Below are positions 44,334-52,468 of a DNA stretch of 64,000 nt, piece after piece (the stretch's first letter is position 1; each line of letters begins with the position of its first letter). This DNA comes from Streptomyces buecherae (lineage in GTDB: Bacteria; Actinomycetota; Actinomycetes; Streptomycetales; Streptomycetaceae): positions 972,001 to 1,036,000 of the forward strand of contig NZ_CP060404.1 in NCBI RefSeq assembly GCF_014295035.1, given 5' to 3'. The notes under the pieces were generated by a model. That model was not told where the DNA came from and made no database searches. It was given only the letters and a program-made list of their open reading frames with translations. The position numbers and the translations under genes were made by a program.

Positions 44334-45770
44334 TTACGGGGTGCGGGCCAGCAGCGTGGCCACGGCCGCGCGGAAGGTCGCGCGTCGCTCGGCGGCCCGC
44401 TCCGCGGGGATGCGGGGCTCGTAGACCGCGGCGGGCCGCCAGGCGGGGAGCGCCTCGGGCACGGTCAGCCGGGGGTCGAGGCCGAGCCTGGCCACCGCGC
44501 CGACGCCCAGCGCGGTGGCGTCCGGCAGCGCCGACACCTCGACGGGGCGTTGCAGCAGGTCGGCCTGGGCCTGCATGAGCAGGGCCGACCGGGTCAGGCC
44601 GCCGTCCACGCGGAGCGCTTCGAGCGGCGCCCCGAGGTCGGCCGCGGCGGCGTCGGCGATCTCGGCGACCTGGGCCGCGATGCCCTCGCACAGCGCGCGG
44701 ACCAGGTGCCCGGGCCCGGTGTCGAGGCCGAGCCCGGTGAGCGTGCCGCGCGCGTCGCCGCGCCACCAGGGCGCGGCGAGGCCCGCCAGCGCGGGCACGA
44801 AGGTCACGCCGCCGGTGTCCGGTACGGTGCCGCCGACCCGGTCGATGTCGTGGGCGCCGGCGAGCACGCCGAGTTCGGTGAGCCAGCGCACGGCGGAGGC
44901 GGCGGCGAACACCTGGCCGTCCAGGCAGTAGTCGGCCCGCCCGCCAAGCCGCCAGGCCACGCAGCTCACCAGCCCCGACGCGCCGCGCCTGGGGCGGTCG
45001 CCGGTCGGCGCGAGCAGGAAGGCGCCGGTGCCGTAGGTGCACTTGGCGACGCCCGGCTCGGTGACGCTCTGGGCGAGCAGCGCCGCCTGCTGGTCCACCA
45101 GCAGCCCGGTCAGCGGCACCTCGGCGCCGAAGGCGGTGGTGCCGCCCACGTGGCCGTCGGCGTCCACGATCTCGGGCAGTTGCTCCCGCGCGAGCCCGAA
45201 GACCTCCAGGGCGGTCCTGGACCAGGTGAGGCTGTCCAGGTCCAGGAGCCCGGTGCGGCCGGCGGTCGCCGCGTCGGTGACGAAGGCACCGGTCAGCCGG
45301 TGCACCAGCCAGGCGTCGCTGGTGGTCACGACGCCGTCGCGGGTCAGGTGCCGGCGCAGCCAGGCCATCTTGGGCGCGGCGAAGTACGGGTCGAGCGGCA
45401 GCCCGGTGATCTGCCGTACGGTCGCGGCGTGTTCGGCCAGTTCCGCGCAGAGCGGTTCGGCGCGGCGGTCCTGCCACACGATGGCGTCGGTCAGCGGCTC
45501 CCCCGTGGCGGGGTCCCAGGCCAGCACGGTCTCGCCCTGGTTGGCGAGTCCCACGGCCACCACCGGCTCGCCCGCGTCGGCCAGCGCCCGGCGCCCGGCG
45601 TCCAGCACCGACGCCAGCAGGGCCCGCGGGTCGGCCTCGGCCAGCCCGCCCGCCGCGTACCGGGGGCGCAGCTCCGCGTACGCCGTGCCGATCACGCCCC
45701 GCTCCGGGCAGATGACCAGCGCCTTGGTCCCGGAAGTCCCCTGGTCCACGGCGAGTACGGGCCCGCTCAT
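44334..45770 (-). CDS. FGGY-family carbohydrate kinase, glycerol-kinase-like
   Basis: A 478-residue FGGY kinase. The N-terminal phosphate-binding motif VLAVDQGTSGTKALV, IVWQDRR, KCTYGTGAFLL and the C-terminal LRVDGGLTRSALLMQAQADL are typical of glycerol kinases. It phosphorylates a polyol or sugar with ATP. It lies 191 bases upstream of the flavoenzyme gene on the same strand, suggesting a kinase-then-oxidase pathway as in glycerol use. ATG at 45770. The long AT-containing region upstream probably holds its regulated promoter. Confidence 0.88.
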   Translation of the reverse strand: MSGPVLAVDQGTSGTKALVICPERGVIGTAYAELRPRYAAGGLAEADPRALLASVLDAGRRALADAGEPVVAVGLANQGETVLAWDPATGEPLTDAIVWQDRRAEPLCAELAEHAATVRQITGLPLDPYFAAPKMAWLRRHLTRDGVVTTSDAWLVHRLTGAFVTDAATAGRTGLLDLDSLTWSRTALEVFGLAREQLPEIVDADGHVGGTTAFGAEVPLTGLLVDQQAALLAQSVTEPGVAKCTYGTGAFLLAPTGDRPRRGASGLVSCVAWRLGGRADYCLDGQVFAAASAVRWLTELGVLAGAHDIDRVGGTVPDTGGVTFVPALAGLAAPWWRGDARGTLTGLGLDTGPGHLVRALCEGIAAQVAEIADAAAADLGAPLEALRVDGGLTRSALLMQAQADLLQRPVEVSALPDATALGVGAVARLGLDPRLTVPEALPAWRPAAVYEPRIPAERAAERRATFRAAVATLLARTP

Positions 45771-46456
45771 CGCTCGCCGCCGCTCACTGGCCTACCACTC
45801 ACTGGCGCACCTCGCCCTTCGCCGGTGTGATCACGTCCGCGTCCTGCCGCAGTGTCGACGCCCGGTGGCGGGTCAGGCAACCGTGCGGGTCAAACGGTCC
45901 CCGGCGGCGGTGCCGTGGAGTGCCGCGGGCCGGTCGGGGACGCGGGCGGTGTGGGCGAGGGCGCGCGAGCGAGGGTGGCGTGGTGCGCGCCCGCCCGTCG
46001 CCTTCGTGAACGATGTTCGCGTGGTGGCGAGTTGTGCGGGCATTCGTCCGCGAACTCCGCGCGGGGCGCCCGTCGGCGCCTTCTCGCCGGCCTGGCCCGC
46101 CGCTGGTTGATTAATCAAGCGTCGAGTTCTCGAATTTCCTCGCACTATCCACATAACGCCACCACAAGTGGGCCGCGTGCGCCCTTCGGACGGAAATGCG
46201 CGCGCCCAGTCGGCCATCGCGTGGCGGGATTCCGCCCGCTTTCGACAATCTGACGGCCCGTAGGTTTTCCCGATCACTGGATTAGCGGGCCTCTTCCCTG
46301 TACGAATGCCATCCGAGTGTCAGAACATCAGGCAGACCGCCGCTCCGGCACGGTGTCCGACCGCGGACCGTACGGCTGTTCGCCGCCCCGTAGCCGTACC
46401 GCGCGCCGACCACGCCGGTGTGGCAGCCGCCGCACACCACGCACCCTGAAGGACCG
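45771..46456. other. Gene-free promoter region upstream of the kinase operon
   Basis: About 690 bases with shadow frames only. An AT-rich patch at 46100-46320 includes the palindrome TTGATTAATCAA (46107-46118), a candidate operator for the kinase/flavoenzyme operon, though it lies 337 bases from its start. Nothing else recognised. Confidence 0.5.
46107..46118. promoter_or_regulatory. Perfect palindrome TTGATTAATCAA
   Basis: A 12-base AT-rich perfect palindrome in GC-rich surroundings, in the common upstream region of the kinase operon and the genes after 46457. It resembles operators of GntR- or AsnC-type regulators. No regulator gene is adjacent. Confidence 0.35.
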
Positions 46457-46633
46457 ATGACCCCCACGCCACGACCCGAGCACCGCCCCCGCGGCGCCCG
46501 GGCGCGCTCCTTCCGCACCTCCTCCGCGCCCCCGGGCCGGGGCACCTCGCCGGGGGCGCCCCGTGGCGACTGCGGGCCACCGGGGCCGGGCGAGGGGCCC
46601 GGGGCCCGGGCGTGTCGCGCGGTGGTGGCCTGA
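46457..46633 (+). CDS. Putative 58-residue basic small protein coupled to the next gene
   Basis: ATG with GAAGG seven bases upstream. The frame (MTPTPRPEHRPRGAR and on) is Arg/Pro/Gly-rich and ends in TGATG overlap with the ATG at 46633. The composition is that of a random high-GC frame, so this may be a coupling leader or not coding at all. Confidence 0.3.
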   Translation: MTPTPRPEHRPRGARARSFRTSSAPPGRGTSPGAPRGDCGPPGPGEGPGARACRAVVA

Positions 46634-47628
46634 TGGCCGACGAGGAGTTCCGCCCGGTCTACCACCCGGCGGGCCACGACAGCGGTCTGCGGAACGCGAT
46701 CCAGGACGTGCGCACGGGCCGCTGGGTGGCCATGCGCGACCTGCTCGCCTCGACCCCCGACTGGGGACTGTGGACCCAGCGCACCCAGGTGCTGGCGGCC
46801 ACGGCCGCGGGCACGGACGTGGTGCGGGCCTGGCGTTCGGAGGAGCCGGACAACGTCGCGGCGCTGGTGATGCACACCCGGGTGCTGGTGGAGCGCGCGG
46901 TGCGCGCGCACCGCGCGGGACACCGGCACACCAGGGAGTTATGGCAGGAGGCGTGGGAAGCCTGCCAGCTCACCGCCCACAACGCGCCCGCCGACCCGGT
47001 GCCGTGGGTGTGCCTGGTGGCGCTGGCCCAGTTGGACGAGGGGCAGCGGCTCGCCGAGCACCGGGCGCACCCGCCGGAGCCGATGCTCTTCCCCGGCCCG
47101 TGGGGGCTGTTGACGGAGGCGCACCGGCGCGACCCGTACAACCGCGAGGCGTACCACCGGATGCTCCAGTTCGTGCACGCCCGGCGCGGTGGCGGCTCGC
47201 TGTCCGAGGCGGTGAACTTCGCGCGCTGGGCGTCCTCGCGCGCCCCGGTCGGCCCCGCCGTGCACGCGCTGCCGCTGTACGTGCAGGTGGAGCGCTACCG
47301 CGAGGAGCGCGGCCACCAGCGCGCCCTTGACCTGCACTGGACCACCGACGAGGCGCTGCGGGACGCCGACCACGCCCTGCACTACTGGTTCGCCCACACC
47401 CCGCCCGAGCGGTGTTCGCTGCTCGACCTGAACTACCTGGCGCACGCGCTGTGGGCGGCCCTGCGCTTCACCGAGGCGGCGCCCGTCTTCGCGGCGCTCG
47501 GCCCGTACTACACACCGATGCCCTGGGCGAGCCGCGGCCAGGGCGCCGGCGGCCCGGACGCGGCCGAGGAGGTGTTCCTCCGCGCGCGCGGCCGGTGCCT
47601 GGCGGCGGCGCGGCGCTCGGGCCCCTGA
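46633..47628 (+). CDS. Actinobacterial hypothetical protein, helical/TPR-like
   Basis: A 331-residue soluble protein predicted all-helical, rich in Trp and His (DWGLWTQRTQVLAATAAGTD, LLTEAHRRDPYNREAYHRML, ALHYWFAHTPPERCSLLDLN). I recall similar conserved proteins of unknown function in Streptomyces. The helix spacing suggests TPR-like repeats. ATG at 46633 is chosen at the TGATG overlap; GTG at 46612 is a possible earlier start. It lies 169 bases before the permease gene. Confidence 0.75.
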   Translation: MADEEFRPVYHPAGHDSGLRNAIQDVRTGRWVAMRDLLASTPDWGLWTQRTQVLAATAAGTDVVRAWRSEEPDNVAALVMHTRVLVERAVRAHRAGHRHTRELWQEAWEACQLTAHNAPADPVPWVCLVALAQLDEGQRLAEHRAHPPEPMLFPGPWGLLTEAHRRDPYNREAYHRMLQFVHARRGGGSLSEAVNFARWASSRAPVGPAVHALPLYVQVERYREERGHQRALDLHWTTDEALRDADHALHYWFAHTPPERCSLLDLNYLAHALWAALRFTEAAPVFAALGPYYTPMPWASRGQGAGGPDAAEEVFLRARGRCLAAARRSGP

Positions 47629-47797
47629 CCGCCGGCGCGCCCGCCCCACCCCGCGACGCGCCCCGGCGCGAGCCCGGGCCCGACACGGTCCGCGCGCCCT
47701 GCTCCGCGCGCCCCCTCGGCGCTTCCCTCGTCCTCCCACCCCCGTACTCCCCCGTTCCCTACTCTCCCCCGTGTTCCCCCTTCGGAAGGTACGTGTC

Positions 47798-49336
47798 ATG
47801 GCCCCTACAAAATGGTCCCGTTCGGGCTCCGCCGCGCCGCACGAGGCGGCGCAGCGCGACGAGGAGCAACGGCTGCGCGAGCTGGGCTACCAACCGGTGC
47901 TGGCCCGCCGCATGGGGCACTTCGGAAACTTCGCGATCAGTTTCTCGGTCATTTCGGTGCTCTCCGGCTGTATGACGCTCTACGGCTTCGGCCTCGGCAC
48001 CGGCGGCCCCGCGGTGATGTTGTGGGGCTGGATCGGCGTCGGACTCTTCGTCCTGTTCGTCGGCCTCGCCCTGGCCGAGGTGACCAGCGCCTATCCCACG
48101 TCGGGCGCCCTGTATTACATGGCCGACCGCCTGGGTGGCCGTAAATGGGGCTGGTACACGGGATGGCTCAATCTCCTGGGTCTGCTCGGCGCCATCGCCG
48201 GAATCGACTACGGCGCTGCCCTGTTCACCGGCGCCGTACTCAACCTGCAATGGGGATTCGATCCGACGCCCGAGTCGACCATGCTGATCTTCGTCGCCAT
48301 CCTGCTCGTACACGCCACGCTGAACCTGTTCGGTGTGCGGCTGGTCAGCGTGCTCAACTCGATCAGCGTCTGGTGGCACCTGGCGGGCGTGGCCCTCATC
48401 GTCATCGTGCTCACGGTCGTCCCCGACCACCACCAGTCCGCCGACTTCGTCTTCACCGAGTTCGTCAACGACACCGGCTGGGACAACCCGCTGTACGTCA
48501 CCGCCATCGGCCTGCTCCTCGCCCAGTACACGTTCTCCGGCTACGACGCCTCGGCGCACCTGTCCGAGGAGACCTCGCACGCGTCGGTCTCCGCGGCGCG
48601 CGGCATCGTGCGCGCCATCTGGGTGTCGTGGATCGCCGGCTTCGTCCTGCTGGCCGGTCTGACGTTCGCCATCCAGGACTACGCCGGGGCGCAGAACAGC
48701 AGCACGGGGGTGCCGCCCGCGCAGATCATGCTGGACGCGCTCGGCAACACGGGCGCGGTGCTGCTGCTCCTCGTGGTGATCGTGGCCCAGTTGTTCTGCG
48801 GCAACGCCGAGGTCGCCGCCGCCAGCCGGATGGTGTTCGCCTTCAGCCGGGACGGCGCGCTCCCCGGCTCCGGGCTGTGGCGCCGGGTGAGCGCGCGCAC
48901 CCAGACGCCGGTGCACGCGGTCTGGCTCTCGGTCGCGGTCGCCTGCCTGCTCGCGCTGCCGTCGCTGTACTCCGAGACCGCCTACGGCGCCGTCACGGCC
49001 ATCAACGTCATCGGCATCACGCCCGCCTACGCCATCCCGATCTACCTGCGGCTGCGCGCCGGCGACCGGTTCGAGCCCGGCCCCTGGCACCTCGGGCGCT
49101 GGAGCAGGCCGGTGGGCTGGGTCGCGGTGTGCTGGGTGGCGATGGTCACGGTCCTGTTCTGCCTGCCCCAGTCCCGCCCGGTGACGGTGGACTCGATGAA
49201 CTACGCCGTGATCGCGCTGGCCGTCGTCCTCACGCTGGCCACCGTCTGGTGGTACGTGGCCCGCCGCTCCTACGGCACGCCGGCCGCCTACGGAACGGCC
49301 CGGGAGCAGGCGGAGATCGCCGAGGACATCGTCTGA
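47798..49336 (+). CDS. APC-family amino acid permease
   Basis: A 512-residue membrane protein with about 12 hydrophobic segments. RRMGHFGNFAISFSVISVLS at the first helix, LAEVTSAYPTSGALYYMADR, and YTFSGYDASAHLSEETSHAS in the middle are the hallmarks of the GABA/amino-acid permease (APC, ACT) branch. GGAAGG lies before the ATG at 47798. The substrate (GABA or another amino acid or amine) cannot be fixed. A nested inverted repeat follows the stop. Confidence 0.92.
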   Translation: MAPTKWSRSGSAAPHEAAQRDEEQRLRELGYQPVLARRMGHFGNFAISFSVISVLSGCMTLYGFGLGTGGPAVMLWGWIGVGLFVLFVGLALAEVTSAYPTSGALYYMADRLGGRKWGWYTGWLNLLGLLGAIAGIDYGAALFTGAVLNLQWGFDPTPESTMLIFVAILLVHATLNLFGVRLVSVLNSISVWWHLAGVALIVIVLTVVPDHHQSADFVFTEFVNDTGWDNPLYVTAIGLLLAQYTFSGYDASAHLSEETSHASVSAARGIVRAIWVSWIAGFVLLAGLTFAIQDYAGAQNSSTGVPPAQIMLDALGNTGAVLLLLVVIVAQLFCGNAEVAAASRMVFAFSRDGALPGSGLWRRVSARTQTPVHAVWLSVAVACLLALPSLYSETAYGAVTAINVIGITPAYAIPIYLRLRAGDRFEPGPWHLGRWSRPVGWVAVCWVAMVTVLFCLPQSRPVTVDSMNYAVIALAVVLTLATVWWYVARRSYGTPAAYGTAREQAEIAEDIV

Positions 49337-49342
49337 CCCACC

Positions 49343-49451
49343 CGCGCCCGCTCATCTCGTCCGCCCCCACCGCGCCCCGCCGCCAGCCCGCTCACCAGGC
49401 GGCGGGGCGCGCCCGCGCGCTCGTACGGCGGCCGTGAGATGAGCGGGCGCG
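49343..49451. repeat. Nested long inverted repeats after the permease gene
   Basis: Outer perfect 16-base arms at 49343-49358 and 49436-49451 (GCCCGCTCATCTC and complement) enclose an inner perfect 14-base stem at 49371-49384 and 49398-49411. It begins 7 bases after the permease stop and could be a terminator, but the outer repeat is unusually far apart for one. Confidence 0.75.
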
Positions 49452-49700
49452 GCGCGCTGGTGGCGTACGGCCGGTCTGGTACGCGCCGCGCCGGCTGGCC
49501 GCGCCGCTGGGAAGCGCCGGGCGTCGGCCACCGCGGGCCCGCGCGAGATGTCCGCAAAGAGGCTAGGAGCCGGCGGCGGCCCGCCCGAGAGTTGGGGCCG
49601 CCAGTACGGGGCGCCGGCGGGCGCGCCGCGGACCGGGGGCCCGCGCGCGACGGCCCGCGCCCGGCGCCCTGCCCCCGCGCAGGCCCGCGGAGTCGCCCCC
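49452..49700. other. GC-rich spacer without a recognised gene
   Basis: Only shadow frames. Nothing supported. Confidence 0.45.
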
Positions 49701-49851
49701 ATGACCAGCGAAGTCGCCACCGCGCACGGGCTGTTCGCCGCCCAACGCCGGGCCCGAGTTGGCCGCGTTCCCGCTGGAGGCCGCGGCGCTGCGGCGGGCC
49801 GCCGCGCCGGGCCGGCCGGCGCTGGCCGCCTACGGGGTGGGGAGCGAGTGA
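49701..49851 (+). pseudogene. Small gene remnant with one frameshift
   Basis: MTSEVATAHGLFAAQR runs in one frame from the ATG at 49701. After a +1 shift near 49750 the reading continues as PELAAFPLEAAALRRAAAPG, then RPALAAYGVGSE, and stops with TGA overlapping the GTG of the next remnant (GTGA). The two halves together read like one short protein. I do not recognise it. Consecutive frameshifts here point to decay or to assembly error. Confidence 0.4.
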
Positions 49852-50367
49852 GCACCGAGGCCGGCCCGGCCCACCCCCCGCCCGCGGGCACCTTCTTCCT
49901 GGCCGGGACGATGCGGGGCGCTCACGCCGGCGCCGAGGTGGCCGACCAGTCCTACCGCGCGGCGCTGGCCGCCCGCATCGCCGCGCGGCGGCCCGGCGCG
50001 GTGGTCCACGCCCCGGGCGCGCTGACGCGCGCGTGGCTGGCAGAGCACCCCGGCGCGCACGCCGCGCTCGCGGCGACGCCCTCCGTGCGCCGTGCCGGGC
50101 TCGCCCCGAACTGCTGGCGCTGACCGCGGCCTTCCATCGGCTCACCCGGCTCGCGGCCGAGAGCGAGGTGTGCGTGGCCTGGCTGCCCGGGCACGAGCCG
50201 AGCACGGGCACGGCGGCCGAGATGCTCAGCGCCCACCGCGCGGGGCGCACCGTACTGGCCGTCACCGCGATGCGCCAGACCCGGCGGTGCTCGCGTGCGC
50301 CACCGTCATCGTGCCGGACCTCGACGCGTTCGACGCCTGGCTCGCGCACCCGGAGGGCGGCGGATGA
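49848..50367 (+). pseudogene. Frameshifted nucleoside 2-deoxyribosyltransferase-like gene
   Basis: Three consecutive frames carry one protein. Frame one from the GTG at 49848 gives FFLAGTMRGAHAGAEVADQS to about 50100. Frame two gives ELLALTAAFHRLTRLAAESE and EPSTGTAAEMLSAHRAGRTV to about 50280. Frame three gives AVLACATVIVPDLDAFDAWL and ends TGA at 50367. Both junctions fit loss of one base. EPSTGTAAEML resembles the active-site strand and helix of nucleoside 2-deoxyribosyltransferase-like proteins. As the sequence stands, the gene is broken. Confidence 0.55.
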
Positions 50368-50619
50368 GCCGACCCGCGCCGCCGCCGGGTCCGGCCGCCG
50401 GCGGCGCGCGGGCTCGGCGGCGCACGCCCACCGCGGGCGGGACCCGCCGTCGCCGGGCCGTCGGCCGACCCGGGTCCTGTCTCACGCCTCACGCCGTATC
50501 AGGACACGACGGCGCCGCCGATCGGCGCACACCGGTCGCGAGCCCGCCGGTCACCGCATCCGGGTGAGCGGCCCGAGGGCTTGGTGGCAAAGTGCCGTCC
50601 GGCGGGTACCCGCAACGGC

Positions 50620-51156
50620 ATGATCAAGCGCGCACTGTGGCAGGGACTGATCGCCGGCACCGCCGGAGGCGTCGTGATGACCCTCGGCGAGAAAGTCGAA
50701 CAGACCATCACCGGCCGGCCCGACTCCCACGTACCCGCCCGGGTCCTCCAGCGCCTGACCGGCCTGCCCAAACGCTCCGGCAAGCAGCCTCTGTTGGCCA
50801 ATTGGGCCATGCACTTCGGCCAGGCCGCCCTCCTGGGTGTGCTGCGCTCGGTGATGGCCCAGTCCGGGCTGCGTGGGCCGGTCGCCTCGGCGAAGTTCAC
50901 CGTCGTACGCCTGACCAACGACCAGATCCTCGAAAACGCCACCGGAGTCGGCGCCCCGCCATCGACCTGGCCCCGGCGGGAACTCGTCATCGACGTACTG
51001 CACAAGAGTGTCTACGCCTTCACCACCGGCGTCATCGCCGACGCCCTCGCCCACCGAAGCGCCGGCCCCGGCCCAGGACAACGCCACGCCCACCTCCGCC
51101 CCGGCCGCCACCCCGACATCGGGCCCCTCCCCCGCCAGGACGCCTACGGCAGGTAG
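50620..51156 (+). CDS. Small membrane-associated protein of unknown function
   Basis: A 178-residue protein. The N-terminus has a Gly/Ala-rich hydrophobic helix (GLIAGTAGGVVMTLGEKVEQ), with further hydrophobic stretches near residues 65 (HFGQAALLGVLRSVMAQSG) and 135 (SVYAFTTGVIADALA). The C-terminal 35 residues are His/Pro/Arg-rich and may be read-through of a less constrained tail. It resembles DUF1440/YagU-like membrane proteins only loosely. ATG at 50620. It is followed by a perfect hairpin. Confidence 0.6.
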   Translation: MIKRALWQGLIAGTAGGVVMTLGEKVEQTITGRPDSHVPARVLQRLTGLPKRSGKQPLLANWAMHFGQAALLGVLRSVMAQSGLRGPVASAKFTVVRLTNDQILENATGVGAPPSTWPRRELVIDVLHKSVYAFTTGVIADALAHRSAGPGPGQRHAHLRPGRHPDIGPLPRQDAYGR

Positions 51157-51202
51157 CCCGGCTACCGCACGCCCCGCCGCGTCGCCAGGGGCCCGGCCGG
51201 CG

Positions 51203-51236
51203 CCGGGAAGCCGCGCGGTAACGCGCGGCTTCCCGG
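51203..51236. terminator. 15-bp stem with GTAA tetraloop
   Basis: CCGGGAAGCCGCGCG (51203-51217), loop GTAA (51218-51221, a GNRA tetraloop) and the exact complement (51222-51236). It lies between convergent genes and is a likely bidirectional terminator. Confidence 0.85.
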
Positions 51237-51395
51237 GTGCCCGGACTCCCGGCAGGCGGACGCCAGCGGCGGACCGGCCCGGCTCGCCGTCACGTCCCGG
51301 CCAGGCCAGGCGGCAGCGACGTGGCACACCGTGGGCGACCACGCCGCCGGGTCGAGGTCGCCGACGGCGTCCCGACCGCCCCCGGGCCTCCTGAA

Positions 51396-52310
51396 CTACT
51401 CCGCTGCGGCGACCTGAACCGTACGGTCCTCGGCGAGCGAGCGCCGCGCGGCGTCCAGCACGCGCACGATCTCGTAGCCGAAGTCCACGTCGCACGGGTG
51501 GTCCCGGCGGCCGTCGGTGACCATGGTCGCGAGCGCGTCGACCGCCTCGGCCGCGGCCACCGAGGCGGTGGTGAAGCCCCGGGGCAGGGTGTGCACGCCC
51601 TCCTCCCCGACGGCGGTGGTCACCACCTGGCGGGCGGCGGGTGGCACGGTCAGGCTCAGCGCGGCGGTGCCGGTGGCGCCCGTGGCGTGCCGGGTCGTCA
51701 GGTGCACGGTGTCGCCGCGTCCGGCCAGCGCCGTGACCTGTTCGACGGGGCCCAGGAGCGGGGCCAGGAGGGACAGGGCGTGCGGGCCGATGTCCCACAA
51801 CGCGCCCTCGCTCCGTCGCCAGTCGCCCGGGGCCGGGCGCTCTCGCGGGTCGTAGAGCGGGACGAGCCAGACGGCGGAGGCCGTGTGCCAGCCGCCGGTA
51901 CGCGCCGCCGCGTCGATCCACACGCGTTGCTCGGGTCGGAAGCGGCAGGTGAGGAAGGTCAGCGAGGCGACGTCGGAGGCGCGGACGGCCGCGCGGACCC
52001 GGGCGGCCTGCCCCGGGTCGACCGCCACCGGCTTCTCCAGCAACAGGTGGCGGCCCGCGCGCGCGGCGCGCTCGGCGAGGTCCGGCTGGACCGTGGGCGG
52101 GACGGCGAAGGCGACGGCGTCCACGTCCGCCACGAGCGCGTCGAAGCTGTCGTAGGCCGGCACCCCGAGCGCGTCGGCGGTCCGCGCGGTCCGCTCGGGC
52201 GACCGCCCCCACACCCCGGCGAGCACACCGCCCGCGCTGGCCCGCAGACCAGCACCGTGCGTGTCGCGCGCCCACGCGCCCGTGCCCACCAACCCGAACC
52301 GCAGACCCAT
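51396..52310 (-). CDS. Gfo/Idh/MocA-family oxidoreductase
   Basis: A 304-residue NAD(P)-dependent oxidoreductase. The Rossmann start FGLVGTGAWARDTHGAGL, LLEKPVAVD (the EKP motif) near residue 90, and GALWDIGPHALSLLAPLLG with the catalytic Asp/His near 170 are typical. Members oxidise or reduce sugars and related polyols; the substrate is unknown. ATG at 52310. No partner genes of a sugar pathway lie beside it. Confidence 0.92.
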   Translation of the reverse strand: MGLRFGLVGTGAWARDTHGAGLRASAGGVLAGVWGRSPERTARTADALGVPAYDSFDALVADVDAVAFAVPPTVQPDLAERAARAGRHLLLEKPVAVDPGQAARVRAAVRASDVASLTFLTCRFRPEQRVWIDAAARTGGWHTASAVWLVPLYDPRERPAPGDWRRSEGALWDIGPHALSLLAPLLGPVEQVTALAGRGDTVHLTTRHATGATGTAALSLTVPPAARQVVTTAVGEEGVHTLPRGFTTASVAAAEAVDALATMVTDGRRDHPCDVDFGYEIVRVLDAARRSLAEDRTVQVAAAE

Positions 52311-52468
52311 GTCAGCCCAGCCCCTTCCGCACCGCCGTCGTATCCGAACAGTGCCACCATGCCGCACCGGCCCCCACCGCGCCCGAACGCCCTCCGTCAC
52401 GATCACGGTGGGCCTGTCCGGCCACCTCACCCTCGACGGCGCCAAGGGCTGCCGTCAGGTCACAGAGG

